Below are positions 43,631 through 53,409 of a DNA stretch of 64,000 nt, in pieces; within the stretch, counting starts at the first letter, position 1; every line of letters starts with the position of its first letter. Source of the stretch: ANME-2 cluster archaeon (GTDB lineage: Archaea; Halobacteriota; Methanosarcinia; Methanosarcinales; Methanocomedenaceae); NCBI GenBank assembly GCA_014237145.1, contig JAAXOC010000044.1, positions 1 through 64,000 on the forward strand, in the 5' to 3' direction. The translations under genes were made by a program, and so were the position numbers. The notes under the pieces were generated by a model, which saw nothing but the letters and a program-made list of their open reading frames with translations, ran no database searches and was not told where the DNA came from.

Positions 43631-44902
43631 ATGTCAAAAATAAAATTAACATCAAAAACATCTAAAAAAAAGCCCACACGTGGGATATTTGATGACTTTC
43701 TTAAAAATACTGAAATTTTTGAGAATAAAGAAGTATTAAGACCTAATTACACACCTGATAATCTGCCTCACAGGGATAAGCAGATCCAGTCACTTGCCAG
43801 TATGCTTGTTCCGGCTATCCGGGGAGACACACCTTCAAATATTCTTATTTATGGAAAAACAGGTACAGGTAAGACAGCAGTTGTAAAATTTATGGGGCAG
43901 GAACTGCAAAATACAAGTGAGTCTCATGAAACAGCATGTTTAGTGTTGTATGTTAACTGTGAAATTGTAGATACACAGTATCGACTCCTGGCTACATTGG
44001 CAAAACATATTGGAAAAGAAGTACCAATGACCGGATGGCCTACAGATCAGGTTTTTGAAGAATTTAAAAAAACTGTTGATAAGGAAAAACGTGTTGTAAT
44101 AATAATAATGGATGAAATAGACAAACTGGTCAGGAAAGGTGATGATGTGCTCTATAACCTTTCCCGGATAAATGGCGACCTGGAGAACGCCAGGATAAGT
44201 CTGATCGGCATTTCCAATGACCTTAAGTTCACAGAATTCCTGGATCCCAGGGTTAAGAGTTCCCTTGGTGAAGAAGAGATTATTTTTCCGCCATATGATG
44301 CAGAACAGATACATGATATTCTGGAACAGAGGGCGGGTCTGGCTTTTAAGAGTAATATGCTAGATGAAACTGTGACCCGCCTGTGTGCCGCCTTTGCTGC
44401 TCAAGAACACGGAGATGCCAGACGCGCGTTAGACCTTCTGCGCGTGTCTGGTGAAATAGCGGAGCGGACAAAATCGCCAGTAGTTGAAGAAAAACATGTA
44501 AGGATTGCACAGGAAAAAATCGAGAATGATAGAGTTGTTGAAGTGGTCAGGACCCTCCCAACCCAGTCCAAACTCGTACTGTTAAGTGTGCTTCTGCTCA
44601 GTAAGATCAGGAAAAATAATGTTTCCACTGGTGAAGCTTACACTGTTTATAAACATATGTGTAATGACATCGGCTCTGATATACTCACCCAGCGCAGGAT
44701 TACCGACCTTATTTCAGAACTGGATATGCTGGGCATCGTTAATGCTATGGTTGTGAGCAAAGGCCGGTATGGCAGGACCAAGGAAATATCATTGAGCGTT
44801 CCGATGAGTGATACTAAGGGAGTGCTCATGGAAGATTACAGGTTAAAACCACTGGAGAATTATCAACCTGATCTGCTCATTGTACAATCCAGATTAATGT
44901 AG
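43631..44902 (+). CDS. cdc6: Orc1/Cdc6 replication initiator
   Basis: A 423-residue initiator that binds ORB sites and loads MCM. AAA+ motifs: Walker A GKTGTGKTA (75-83), Walker B IIIIMDEIDKL (about 155-165), sensor 1 GISND (about 194), arginine/sensor 2 segment EHGDARRALDLL; the C-terminal winged helix follows from about 320. Length is standard for archaeal Orc1-1. It starts 144 bp after the nearest ORB-like site, the classic oriC arrangement. Confidence 0.96.
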   Translation: MSKIKLTSKTSKKKPTRGIFDDFLKNTEIFENKEVLRPNYTPDNLPHRDKQIQSLASMLVPAIRGDTPSNILIYGKTGTGKTAVVKFMGQELQNTSESHETACLVLYVNCEIVDTQYRLLATLAKHIGKEVPMTGWPTDQVFEEFKKTVDKEKRVVIIIMDEIDKLVRKGDDVLYNLSRINGDLENARISLIGISNDLKFTEFLDPRVKSSLGEEEIIFPPYDAEQIHDILEQRAGLAFKSNMLDETVTRLCAAFAAQEHGDARRALDLLRVSGEIAERTKSPVVEEKHVRIAQEKIENDRVVEVVRTLPTQSKLVLLSVLLLSKIRKNNVSTGEAYTVYKHMCNDIGSDILTQRRITDLISELDMLGIVNAMVVSKGRYGRTKEISLSVPMSDTKGVLMEDYRLKPLENYQPDLLIVQSRLM

Positions 44903-44913
44903 GCCAGTAGATA

Positions 44914-45456
44914 TCAATGTACAGCCAGTGAGAGATATCCTACCCAGGGAATATGCCACCTGGCCACCCCGATGACCCATTCCTTTTTTACAGGTTGGAG
45001 CCTGCTGGTAGAGGCCTTCTGGTCAATGGCCATATTATTGTCCCCTTTGGTTATGTATCCTGAATGAGGTGCAGCAGGTCCACCTGACCACATAGGCTCC
45101 CCCTCCTCCACCCAGTACATAGCCCTGTGGATGATTGGTGTATCTTCAGTACTTCCATACTTCATATATAAAATTACATCCCCGTATTCATCGAATGATG
45201 TATACCCTGATATAACACCCTCAGTATATGAGATGATCTGGGTCCGCTGGGCGTTTTGTATGATAACCACATCACCAATACCGATATTGGGTAGCATGCT
45301 GCCAGATTCTACAGCCACCGCCGGCATTGAAATACCAAGATTAATTTGCGAGATAAGCATGAGCAATCCGATCATTACAGCTGCGGACAGTAGGTCATTT
45401 AACCGGCAGATCCAGAAATTATTACTGTTCCTGAACAGTTTAGCATAATAAAACAA
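44914..45456 (-). CDS. Signal peptidase I (S26B), copy 1
   Basis: A 180-residue archaeal/ER-type signal peptidase, cleaving Sec signal peptides at the outer face of the membrane. One N-terminal membrane helix (about 22-42), the nucleophile Ser in ESGSMLPNIG, the catalytic His in TPIIHRAMYW and the Asp in TKGDNNMAID form the Ser-His-Asp set. No ATG precedes the helix; TTG at 45456 is the likely start. It is the left copy of a tandem duplication with 45630-46091. Confidence 0.88.
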   Translation of the reverse strand: MFYYAKLFRNSNNFWICRLNDLLSAAVMIGLLMLISQINLGISMPAVAVESGSMLPNIGIGDVVIIQNAQRTQIISYTEGVISGYTSFDEYGDVILYMKYGSTEDTPIIHRAMYWVEEGEPMWSGGPAAPHSGYITKGDNNMAIDQKASTSRLQPVKKEWVIGVARWHIPWVGYLSLAVH

Positions 45457-45540
45457 TTTATCGATAATGGTTTTCTCTTCCCGTGGATTTATATGGCGAA
45501 TATTTATAGCGTGTAAAGTGATAATAGTTTATACGATTTT

Positions 45541-45603
45541 ATGGAAAACATTGATCATGCTTCATTCATTGTAGAGCAGTTTGCCGAGGCGGGTTACCGA
45601 TAA
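45541..45603 (+). pseudogene. 20-codon stub of the DP1 gene
   Basis: Reads MENIDHASFIVEQFAEAGYR then TAA. It matches the first 20 codons of the true DP1 gene (46258) almost exactly. It is the right end of the left duplication unit and has the same upstream promoter sequence. It may be transcribed, but would make only a peptide. Confidence 0.92.
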
Positions 45604-45629
45604 TCCAGGTTGATATATGTCGTTCCATA

Positions 45630-46091
45630 TCAATGTACAGCCAGTGAGAGATATCCTACCCAAGGAATACGCCACCGGGCCACCCCGATGATCCATTCCT
45701 TTTTTACAGGCTGGAGCTTGCTGGTATCACTCTTCTGGTCAATGCCCCAATTATGATCCCCTTTGGTTATGTATCCCGAATGAGGTGCAGCAGGTCCACC
45801 GGACCACATGGGCTCCCCTTTATCCACCCAGTACATTGCCCTGTGGATGATTGGTGTATCTTCAGTACTCCCGAACTTCCTATATAAAATTACATCCCCG
45901 TATTCATCAAATGATGTGTATCCTGACAGGGTGCCCTCAGTATGTGAAATGATCTGGGTCCGCTGTGCGCTTTGAATGATAACCACATCACCAATACCAA
46001 TATTAGGCAGCATGCTACCGGATTCTACAGCCACCGCCGGCCTGGGAGTACCAAGACCGATCTGCGAGATAAGCATGAAGATGCCGATCAT
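45630..46091 (-). CDS. Signal peptidase I (S26B), copy 2
   Basis: A 153-residue or longer copy of the peptidase with Ser (ESGSMLPNIG), His (IIHRAMYW) and Asp (TKGDHNWGID) intact. The frame is open for about 40 more codons upstream (IIDKLFYYVKRFRNSDNFW...), but the TTG used by copy 1 is TTA here, so ATG 46091 is the first clear start and falls inside the membrane helix. It may be translated from a non-standard start or be weakened. Its promoter region is shared with DP1. Confidence 0.8.
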   Translation of the reverse strand: MIGIFMLISQIGLGTPRPAVAVESGSMLPNIGIGDVVIIQSAQRTQIISHTEGTLSGYTSFDEYGDVILYRKFGSTEDTPIIHRAMYWVDKGEPMWSGGPAAPHSGYITKGDHNWGIDQKSDTSKLQPVKKEWIIGVARWRIPWVGYLSLAVH

Positions 46092-46257
46092 TAAAGCTAC
46101 GAACAGCAGGTCATTTAACAGGCCGATCCAGAAATTATCACTGTTCCTGAATCGTTTTACATAATAAAATAATTTATCGATAATGCTTTTCTCTTCCCGT
46201 GTATTTATGTGGCGAATACTTATAGCGTGTAAAGTGATAATAGTTTGTGCGATTTTA

Positions 46258-47775
46258 ATGCAAAATACTGATTATGCTTCATTCATTGTAGAGCAATTTG
46301 CAGAGGCCGGTTACCAGATAGACCCTGACGCCCTCACATTGCTTACGGAACAGGACACCAGTCCTTCACTTATCAGCCAGATACTTGATTCACTTGACGA
46401 GTCCACACTTGTGGTGGGCCCTGGCCAGATAGACCCGGCTTTTAATACCAGGACCACACCGCAGCCAGGGACCGAGTACCCCATGGTACCAAGGGACCCG
46501 GATTATGAAGATGAAGATGAATGGACTGGTGAACTGGACGTGATCTCAGATATTACTGAACAGTCAACATGTGTAGGTGAATACAGGGAATTCGTGGACT
46601 TTTTCAGGAACAGGTTCTCCAGGCTGGGGGATATGTTGAGGAACCGGGGTGTTGGTTTCAGGCCCATAGAAAGCCTGAACAGGCGCAAACTTGGCCTGGT
46701 GGAAGGCAGGGAGGAGGTTTCGGTTATAGGCATGGTTTCCGACCTGCGCATATCCAAGAACGGTCACAGGATGATAGAGATCGAGGATACTACAGCAAGC
46801 CTGCGCACAATGGTGCTGAAGAATAAACATGATATTTTTGAGCAGGGCCAAAAAGTGATGCTGGATGAAGTGATCGGTGTCACCGGCAACCTGAGTGATG
46901 ATGGAAATCTGCTGTTCATAAATAGTATCATGTGGCCTGATATGCCACTCAGGACCAGTTCAGAACTGGGCGAGCGCAATGTGAGCGGCAAGGCTGTAAT
47001 GATATCTGATGTGCATGTAGGTAGTGACACCTTCCTTGAAGACCAATGGCTGGGTTTTATCGACTGGCTGAATCACGGAGGGTCAGTGGCAGGCAACGGA
47101 TCTGTGGACGTGAAGGATATCAGGTATCTTGTGGTGGCAGGTGACCTGGTGGACGGTATCGGAATATATCCGAACCAGGAGGAAGAACTGGCTATTACCG
47201 ATGTCTATGAACAATATAAGGTAGCTGCGGATTACTTCAACCAGATACCCAAATACATCAAGGTGATCATATCCCCGGGCAACCACGATGCGGTCAGGCA
47301 GGCCGAACCCCAGCCCACATTTCCTGAAAAGATAAGGAAGATGTTCAGGCCGGACGTGGTGTTCGTGGGCAATCCGGCAGTGATATCCATGGATGGGGTA
47401 CGAACCCTGGTCTATCACGGGCGCAGTATTGATGATATAGTGGCCAACATGCCTGGCATGAAATACGAAGATCCCACACGGCCCATGATCGAGATGTTGA
47501 GGCGCAGGCACCTGTCTCCCATGTACGGCAGCCGGGTATCTATTGCGCCTGAAAGAGAAGACCACCTGGTGATCGACAAGCCACCCCATATCCTGCACTG
47601 CGGCCATGTACATACAGTTGGATACGCTACTTACCGTGGCGTCACAGTGATAAACAGTGGTACTTGGCAGTCCCAGACAGAGTTCCAGAGACGTATGAAC
47701 CTTAAGCCTGATCCAGCCAAGGCTGCCATCGTGGACCTGGCCACACTTAACACAAACATTATCTCATTTCAATAA
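46258..47775 (+). CDS. polB: DNA polymerase D small subunit DP1
   Basis: A 505-residue subunit of replicative PolD, carrying the 3'-5' exonuclease. An N-terminal helical region, an OB fold (VSVIGMVSDLRISKNGHRMIEIED, about 175-210) and a calcineurin-type phosphoesterase domain with SDVHVG, AGDLVDG, PGNHDA and HCGHVHTVG metal motifs. The start ATG 46258 replaces a longer reading frame from 46183 that runs through the promoter; the duplicated stub at 45541 starts at the same codon, which supports this. The TYW1 gene follows by 14 bp. Confidence 0.95.
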   Translation: MQNTDYASFIVEQFAEAGYQIDPDALTLLTEQDTSPSLISQILDSLDESTLVVGPGQIDPAFNTRTTPQPGTEYPMVPRDPDYEDEDEWTGELDVISDITEQSTCVGEYREFVDFFRNRFSRLGDMLRNRGVGFRPIESLNRRKLGLVEGREEVSVIGMVSDLRISKNGHRMIEIEDTTASLRTMVLKNKHDIFEQGQKVMLDEVIGVTGNLSDDGNLLFINSIMWPDMPLRTSSELGERNVSGKAVMISDVHVGSDTFLEDQWLGFIDWLNHGGSVAGNGSVDVKDIRYLVVAGDLVDGIGIYPNQEEELAITDVYEQYKVAADYFNQIPKYIKVIISPGNHDAVRQAEPQPTFPEKIRKMFRPDVVFVGNPAVISMDGVRTLVYHGRSIDDIVANMPGMKYEDPTRPMIEMLRRRHLSPMYGSRVSIAPEREDHLVIDKPPHILHCGHVHTVGYATYRGVTVINSGTWQSQTEFQRRMNLKPDPAKAAIVDLATLNTNIISFQ

Positions 47776-47782
47776 CTCATAT

Positions 47783-47848
47783 ATTACCAATGAGCACCTC
47801 ACCCAAACATCAATTATTACCAATGAGCACCTTACCCGAACATCAATT
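47783..47848 (+). repeat. 33-bp tandem duplication at the TYW1 start
   Basis: The 33 bp around ATG 47790 (ATTACCAATGAGCACC...) are repeated with a few changes at 47816-47848, giving two in-frame starts (47790 and 47823) and two copies of MST-x-PxHQL. Confidence 0.85.
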
Positions 47849-48752
47849 GGAATTATTCAAAAAAATGGGATATCACATAGTAGGCAGTCATGGCGCTGTC
47901 AAACCCTGCCTCTGGTCTGGCAGGTCTATAAAGGGAATGGGCAGCTGCTATAAATCCCAGTTCTACGACATCCGGTCACACCGTTGTATCCAGATGACGC
48001 CTTTTTTAGGCTGCAACCAGTCGTGCCTCCATTGCTGGCGCCCGGTCGAACACCCGGTCGACATGCCTGCCGAGTGGGATTCTCCAGAGGAAATTGTGGG
48101 GGGTTGTATCATGGAGCAGCGCAGGTTGATGTCAGGGTACGGCGGCCTGGATGATGCTGACAAAGTAAAATGGAAGGAATCCCTGGAGCCCAAACATGCG
48201 GCCATATCATTGGCAGGGGAACCCACACTGTACCCGTTCCTGCCCGAACTGGTCCGGGAGTTCCACAAACAGGGACTTACCACCTTTGTGGTGACCAACG
48301 GTACAAAACCCGATGTTATTGAAATTATCAGGCCCTCACAACTGTACATGAGCCTGGACGCTCCGGATAAGGAGACTTACATTCGTTCCTGTGCTCCAGA
48401 TCATCAGGATCAGTGGGAGCATATCCTGGAATCCCTGGAAGTGCTGTGCCACCATCCTTGCCGGATTGCCATCAGGCTAACTCTGACAAAAGGTTTGAAT
48501 TTTAAAGATGTCACCGGGTATGCCCGGCTTATCAAACTTGCAGAACCCGACTTTGTGGAGGTAAAGGCATATATGCATCTGGGTTATTCCCGCAAACGAC
48601 TTAAGCGGGATGCCATGCCCGGGCATGAAGAGATACTTGAGTTTACTTCAGAACTTGGCAGGGAGCTGGGTTATCATATGGCCGATCACGTTGAACTCAG
48701 CAGGGTGGCATTACTGTCAAAGAATGAAAAAGTGACTCCTGTAACCCTGTAG
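47790..48752 (+). CDS. taw1: 4-demethylwyosine synthase TYW1
   Basis: A 320-residue radical SAM enzyme that builds the tricyclic base of wyosine at G37 of tRNA-Phe. The radical SAM cluster motif is CNQSCLHCW (about 72-80), a second Cys set lies in KPCLWSGRSIKGMGSCYKSQ near the N-terminus, and AGEPTLYP follows. Length is as in archaeal TYW1. Because of the start duplication, the protein begins at 47790 or 47823. It follows DP1 closely on the same strand. Confidence 0.93.
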   Translation: MSTSPKHQLLPMSTLPEHQLELFKKMGYHIVGSHGAVKPCLWSGRSIKGMGSCYKSQFYDIRSHRCIQMTPFLGCNQSCLHCWRPVEHPVDMPAEWDSPEEIVGGCIMEQRRLMSGYGGLDDADKVKWKESLEPKHAAISLAGEPTLYPFLPELVREFHKQGLTTFVVTNGTKPDVIEIIRPSQLYMSLDAPDKETYIRSCAPDHQDQWEHILESLEVLCHHPCRIAIRLTLTKGLNFKDVTGYARLIKLAEPDFVEVKAYMHLGYSRKRLKRDAMPGHEEILEFTSELGRELGYHMADHVELSRVALLSKNEKVTPVTL

Positions 48753-48806
48753 TTTAGACCGGTCTGGTAGTCTTTAGGTTAATTTGTGCCCTGTATGTCA
48801 TACCTG

Positions 48807-48922
48807 CCTGATAGTTTCCAGATTCATTGGTGCCTTGCATCTCAGATCAACCTGATAGTTTCCAGGTTCATTGGTGCCTTGCATCTCAGATCAGCCTGAT
48901 AGTTTCCAGGTTCATTGGTGCC
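48807..48922. repeat. 44-bp repeat duplicating the fttA 3' end
   Basis: Two full copies (48807-48850 and 48851-48894) and a partial third (48895-48922) of CCTGATAGTTTCCAGG-type units. The third is the coding end of fttA ([10 protein letters not shown]) read on the minus strand. The duplicated copies therefore lie just past the stop codon, which is inside the second copy. Confidence 0.9.
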
Positions 48923-50799
48923 CTGGTTTCGATACGGTATTTTCTGTATATCGAACTGGCCAGGTCCAGACAACACTTCTCATCACCATGTTCCGTAAGG
49001 ACATGTTCGGGCCTGGGTTTCATCTTCTTGATATAATCCATCAGTTGCCTGCGGTCAGAGTGTCCCGAGAATCCATCCACTGTGTGCACATTCAGGTTGA
49101 TCTTGATAATATCAGTCTTGCCGTTATTATAGACGGGAACTTCACTCCAGCCTTTCTGCAACCTCCGGCCCATAGTTCCTTCTGCCTGGTATCCCACAAA
49201 TACCAGTGCGTTCTTTTCGTCAGGGCCGTATGCCCTCAGGTATTCCATGATTGGGCCGCCGTTTAGCATACCAGAGGTTGCCAGTATGACACCAGGTCTG
49301 GGGTTGGTCAGGATATCTGTTCGTTTCTCAACAGAATCCACCTGTTCGAAACAATCGGCCAAAAACGGGTTCATGCCTTTATGGAATATCAGGTTTTTCA
49401 GTTCTCCATTCAGGTATTCGGGGTAAGTAGTATGGATGGCCGTGGCTTCCCAGATCATACCATCCAGGTAGACCGGGATATTATCATCGATAAAACCTTT
49501 ACGGATGATCTCCTCCAGCACCAGCATGACCTCCTGGCTCCTGCCCACTGCAAAGGCCGGGATCAGGACAGTACCGCCCCTGGCTATCGTTTCTTTTACT
49601 ATTTCTTTTAACCGGTTCTCGGCCTCCCTTCTATTGGGCTGCATATCTTTAGAACCGCCGTAGGTTGACTCGGTGATTATGGTTTCAATCCTGGGAAATG
49701 AATTGACTGCCGGGTCGAACAGGCGGGTCTTCTCATATTTATGATCCCCGCTAAATGCAATATTATACAGCCCGTCGCCCACATGGAAATGGACCACAGA
49801 TGAACCCAGGATATGGCCGGCATTGTGCAGGGTAAGCTTCATATCCGGAGCAATATCGGTAACGTCACCGTAATTAAGTGTAATGGTATGTTTCAGGGTC
49901 TCACGTATCATTGAGGATTCATACGGTATGGTCTTGCCTTCCTTGGCAGCCACATCAATGAAATCCAACTGCAAGAGAGCCATCAGGTCCCGGGTTGGAG
50001 GTGTACAGTATACTGGCCCCTCATACCCGTATTTGTACAGCAGGGGTATCAGGCCCGAATGGTCCAGGTGGGCATGGGTAAGCACCACTGCATCTATCTG
50101 GCTGATAGGCGTTACCTCTGGTATGTACAGGTAAGGTGTGCCGTTATCATCGGAACCTACGTTCACTCCACAGTCAATGAGTACCTTGGTCTCAGGGGTT
50201 GACAGCATGAAACAACTGCGTCCTACTTCCCGGCAGCCTCCCAATGCAGTGACCCTGACCCATTTATCCTTGGATGATACTTCCCTGTGGATTTTCCTGC
50301 CAATGGTTTTAAGCAGGGCTTTACGTTCTTCTTTGTGGTCCCTGTTGTACTGTCGGATATTCTTTACAGTGGATGATTTTATAGGCGGGGTCCTTACCAC
50401 CTTTGGTGTCCAGCCAATTTCCTTGGTAATCTCCCTTAGAGTGCTGCCATGTCGGCCGATTACGATACCTGGCTTCTCGGCTTCGATTATCACTTCACCT
50501 GTATCAGGGTCAAAATAATGACTTGTAATACCAGCATCTTCAGGTACGATCTTGGAGATCGTTTCAATTACAACATCCGGATCTGCCAGTACTCCAGGAT
50601 CAGGCCTGACCACTAACCGCTTCCTGAGATCCTTTGCCAGATTACGGATGACATCACCATTATCTGCAAGTTTTTTCGGTTCCGGGGTATATATTACAAG
50701 TTCCGGTCCCTCGAACTCTATAAGTGATATAGTCACTCCCGCTGGTAATTTTTTTGATATCTTTGCTTTTAATTCTTCGAGTACCTGTTCTACCGACAT
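48886..50799 (-). CDS. fttA: aCPSF1/FttA beta-CASP ribonuclease, transcription termination factor
   Basis: A 637-residue protein that ends transcription in archaea, related to CPSF73. Two KH-type domains (about 1-150, including [12 protein letters not shown]) are followed by the metallo-beta-lactamase domain with THAHLDHSG (about 241-249) and the beta-CASP insert, then [11 protein letters not shown] and the C-terminal dimer region with TEHGDEKC. The length and KH-KH-MBL-beta-CASP order are those of the ubiquitous aCPSF1. It is downstream of psmB on the same strand. Its 3' end overlaps a tandem repeat. Confidence 0.96.
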   Translation of the reverse strand: MSVEQVLEELKAKISKKLPAGVTISLIEFEGPELVIYTPEPKKLADNGDVIRNLAKDLRKRLVVRPDPGVLADPDVVIETISKIVPEDAGITSHYFDPDTGEVIIEAEKPGIVIGRHGSTLREITKEIGWTPKVVRTPPIKSSTVKNIRQYNRDHKEERKALLKTIGRKIHREVSSKDKWVRVTALGGCREVGRSCFMLSTPETKVLIDCGVNVGSDDNGTPYLYIPEVTPISQIDAVVLTHAHLDHSGLIPLLYKYGYEGPVYCTPPTRDLMALLQLDFIDVAAKEGKTIPYESSMIRETLKHTITLNYGDVTDIAPDMKLTLHNAGHILGSSVVHFHVGDGLYNIAFSGDHKYEKTRLFDPAVNSFPRIETIITESTYGGSKDMQPNRREAENRLKEIVKETIARGGTVLIPAFAVGRSQEVMLVLEEIIRKGFIDDNIPVYLDGMIWEATAIHTTYPEYLNGELKNLIFHKGMNPFLADCFEQVDSVEKRTDILTNPRPGVILATSGMLNGGPIMEYLRAYGPDEKNALVFVGYQAEGTMGRRLQKGWSEVPVYNNGKTDIIKINLNVHTVDGFSGHSDRRQLMDYIKKMKPRPEHVLTEHGDEKCCLDLASSIYRKYRIETRAPMNLETIRLI

Positions 50800-50881
50800 G
50801 GTATTTACGTCCTGTGAAAAAATCAGAAAATGAATATTAAAAAATTAAGTATAGATGTAAGGTTTCCTTAATGTTCGGGTC

Positions 50882-51523
50882 TTATAAAGCATCAAGGAAA
50901 GCATCACGTGTTTCTTGTATAACAGAATCCTCTATCTCGAAATACCCTTCCGATGTGATCTTGGTAACCTTAATACCGTTCCCGGAAGCAGAATCTCGTT
51001 TCATAACGTTATGTAGTGCCCTGATTGCAAGCTTTACACCATCATCAATAGGCATATTCTCTTCGTATCTATCCTCAAGTATTCCGTAGGCAAATGGAGA
51101 TCCTGAACCTGTGGCTACGGCTTTGTTCTCTTCAATCTGGCCTCCGAGGGCATCAAGTGAATAGAGGCCCGGGCCGTTCTTGTCCACTCCACCTACAACA
51201 AGCTGGACCATTAATGGAAAATACCTGTTTCCTGCAAGGATGTTGGACAACAGACTGGTGATACCTCTGATGGTCATGTTATCCTGTCTGCGCATTTTAT
51301 ATAATTTTGATTCGACCTGCATTGTTTTTACAAGCCTTTGTGCATCTCCCACTGAACCGGCTGTGGTCATTCCCACAAGGTCATCTATCTGGTATATTTT
51401 CTTTGCATCTTTACTTGCGATGAAATGACCCATAGTAGCCCGGCTCTCTGTGCCCAGTACCACGCCTTCACTGCAGACTAGTCCAATAGTTGTTGTACCT
51501 TTAAGTTCGTTATCATTAACCAT
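50882..51523 (-). CDS. psmB: Proteasome beta subunit
   Basis: A 213-residue catalytic subunit of the 20S proteasome. A 9-residue propeptide (MVNDNELKG) precedes Thr10, the N-terminal nucleophile exposed by self-cleavage; E26 and K42 correspond to positions 17 and 33 of the mature archaeal subunit. [15 protein letters not shown] and [13 protein letters not shown] fit the family. It is directly upstream of fttA with 82 bp between, an arrangement widespread in Methanosarcinales relatives. Confidence 0.96.
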   Translation of the reverse strand: MVNDNELKGTTTIGLVCSEGVVLGTESRATMGHFIASKDAKKIYQIDDLVGMTTAGSVGDAQRLVKTMQVESKLYKMRRQDNMTIRGITSLLSNILAGNRYFPLMVQLVVGGVDKNGPGLYSLDALGGQIEENKAVATGSGSPFAYGILEDRYEENMPIDDGVKLAIRALHNVMKRDSASGNGIKVTKITSEGYFEIEDSVIQETRDAFLDAL

Positions 51524-51691
51524 CTCTATACCTCATAGAAAAAATGAGAAAATCAGCTAACTTTCACCTTATATTTGTATCTGCCTATATAAGAGTTTTC
51601 CCGTTTTTAGCCTTGCACTTTTGTAACTATTCAGCCCTGTCCAAATCTCGCCTGAAGCATTCAGTTTTTTCAGTCAATACCGTTCCAGTTA

Positions 51692-52651
51692 CTACCCCTT
51701 GTGCCCCAGGTACACCCACTGGTCATATATCCCGTTCTCATCAGTATTATCAATGATCTCACCTACCGCACCCAGACCGTCCAGTACACTTTCCAGGATA
51801 TCCATCTCTTCACGCTTATTAACTGTGAACAGCAGCGTCCCTCCCGGCTTAACTACCTTCAGGGATTCATACATCATTGCGGCCCAGATATCCTTGTTAA
51901 AACTATAAATAGTACCAAGCATGAAACCAATAACAGCATCAAATGAGGCCCCCTCAAAGAAATCAGTCAGCCTCGTGGCATCCATCACAATAGTCCGCCT
52001 GGGCTTCAGCACACCATGTTCCAGTCCTTGGCACACCTGGCAGCGGTCATAATCAGTTGTCAGCGGGAATATGCCCAGCTTTTCCAACGACAGCGTCGCC
52101 ATACCGTTGCCGCAGCAAATTTCCAGTACCATGCCGGATGCATCGAACTCATCACCAAGTTTCCTGAACAGCTCATCCAACCGTTGGACCCTGATATCCA
52201 GGTACACCATGTCATAGGTTTCAGTAGGCTTAACGCAGCCATCACATAACTGTCTCTCGACCAGGGCAATGGAAAAATATTCCTGTAATGCACCTATCAA
52301 TTCCCTGGCCGGTACATCGATCAAGTTCACGTCATCAGCAGCCTGTAATAGAACAGAGGCCAGACCGCCAAATCGTTCCACAGCCGCCGACTGGATACCG
52401 GACCGGGCCACCACATTGGTGAACACTGCCCAAAACGAAGGATATTCCCCTGTAGCCGGGTTATTTATTGCCAGACAGATGATATCCCTATCATCCTGCA
52501 CGGCCCTGACCTCACCGTCAATCCCCTGGGACTGTACCATCTGTTCCATGAACCCCAGGGTCCGGTAGAGGTCGTTCAGGTTACTGTAACTTTCTTCAGG
52601 CAGGAACAGGTTCTCATCATTATCCAGGCCCAGAACCTGGTGAATCAGCAT
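51692..52651 (-). CDS. SAM-dependent methyltransferase, class I
   Basis: A 319-residue protein. The C-terminal two-thirds is a Rossmann methyltransferase with motif I VLEICCGNG (about 174-182), motif II TTDYDR and VVKPGGTLLFTV. The N-terminal 150 residues are helical and unlike known families; they contain QLCDGCVKP with two cysteines. Substrate unknown; it lies on the same strand as the DUF2150 gene with a 40-bp gap. Confidence 0.8.
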   Translation of the reverse strand: MLIHQVLGLDNDENLFLPEESYSNLNDLYRTLGFMEQMVQSQGIDGEVRAVQDDRDIICLAINNPATGEYPSFWAVFTNVVARSGIQSAAVERFGGLASVLLQAADDVNLIDVPARELIGALQEYFSIALVERQLCDGCVKPTETYDMVYLDIRVQRLDELFRKLGDEFDASGMVLEICCGNGMATLSLEKLGIFPLTTDYDRCQVCQGLEHGVLKPRRTIVMDATRLTDFFEGASFDAVIGFMLGTIYSFNKDIWAAMMYESLKVVKPGGTLLFTVNKREEMDILESVLDGLGAVGEIIDNTDENGIYDQWVYLGHKG

Positions 52652-52691
52652 AAAACAATAAACCCCTGGAAAAAAATTAACAAAATACTAT

Positions 52692-53345
52692 TTATTCATC
52701 AGCCTCATCGAACTTATAACTGTCATCACCCATCATGGCGGCTGATATGGAATCTATACCGTCGATCCATTCGGCGACCAGGCCGTAAGGCATATCTGAT
52801 AAAGTATCCTCAGGGATTTCGGCCCCTGCGATCACACTTGCCCCGATTGTGGCAACATAACCAATAGCAGTTCCCGGGTCATCTGCCTCCTCTGCTTCCA
52901 ATGCACTTTTTATGATCGGGGTAAGATCAGCCGACTTGTCATAAGCACCATCGATATAACACTCGCAGGAAGCAAAAACACCGATCAATGAGGTCTGCAA
53001 TGAATCGAGCATAAGGTCAATAGGCTCACTGATCGAATCCATTGGGTTCAATACAATGTTCTTAACCTCATCCAGGGCATCGAAGGCCCCGTCACCCGTC
53101 AACTCATTATTTTGGTATTTAGCAATGACCTTTAAACATGCAAGGATTATGTCATCTTCCATATTGACAAATATCTTGCCAGAATCACCCGGGTCTTCGT
53201 CTTCATTGAGTTCAAAACCACTCTCTTTGACCTGCTCTATCCAGTTGTTCCATCGGTCTTCTGAATAGAATGGAAATACGGTTTTAGATTTGGGGCTTGC
53301 TGCTGGTTCTTTCTTTGTTTTTCCTTTTGACTTTTTCTTAGCCAT
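52692..53345 (-). CDS. DUF2150 family protein
   Basis: A 217-residue acidic protein, conserved in methanogens and of unknown function. The Lys-rich N-terminus is followed by the conserved FYSEDRWNNWIEQVKESGFE and a C-terminal acidic, helical part. The start at 53345 (MAKKKSKG) is preferred because AGGAG lies 9 nt upstream; the longer reading frame adds ten unlike residues. Confidence 0.78.
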   Translation of the reverse strand: MAKKKSKGKTKKEPAASPKSKTVFPFYSEDRWNNWIEQVKESGFELNEDEDPGDSGKIFVNMEDDIILACLKVIAKYQNNELTGDGAFDALDEVKNIVLNPMDSISEPIDLMLDSLQTSLIGVFASCECYIDGAYDKSADLTPIIKSALEAEEADDPGTAIGYVATIGASVIAGAEIPEDTLSDMPYGLVAEWIDGIDSISAAMMGDDSYKFDEADE

Positions 53346-53409
53346 TGTGCTATGCTCCTGCAATCTGGTATTCAACTTTTTGAGTATTATACTTTGCGAC
53401 TAAATGCAA

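Larger units (their letters stand above)
44912..46316. repeat. Tandem duplication of about 0.7 kb
   Basis: 44912-45600 and 45628-46316 are near-copies, offset about 716 bp, each holding a signal peptidase gene (minus strand), a divergent promoter and the first codons of the DP1 gene. Copy one ends with a 20-codon DP1 stub, copy two continues into the intact DP1 gene. A 27-bp join (45601-45627) separates them. Substitutions scattered through both show that it is not an assembly artefact of identical reads. Confidence 0.92.

Noticed and set aside
46183-46257. Longer start for DP1
   Set aside because: It runs through the promoter region and the duplicated stub begins at the same internal ATG.
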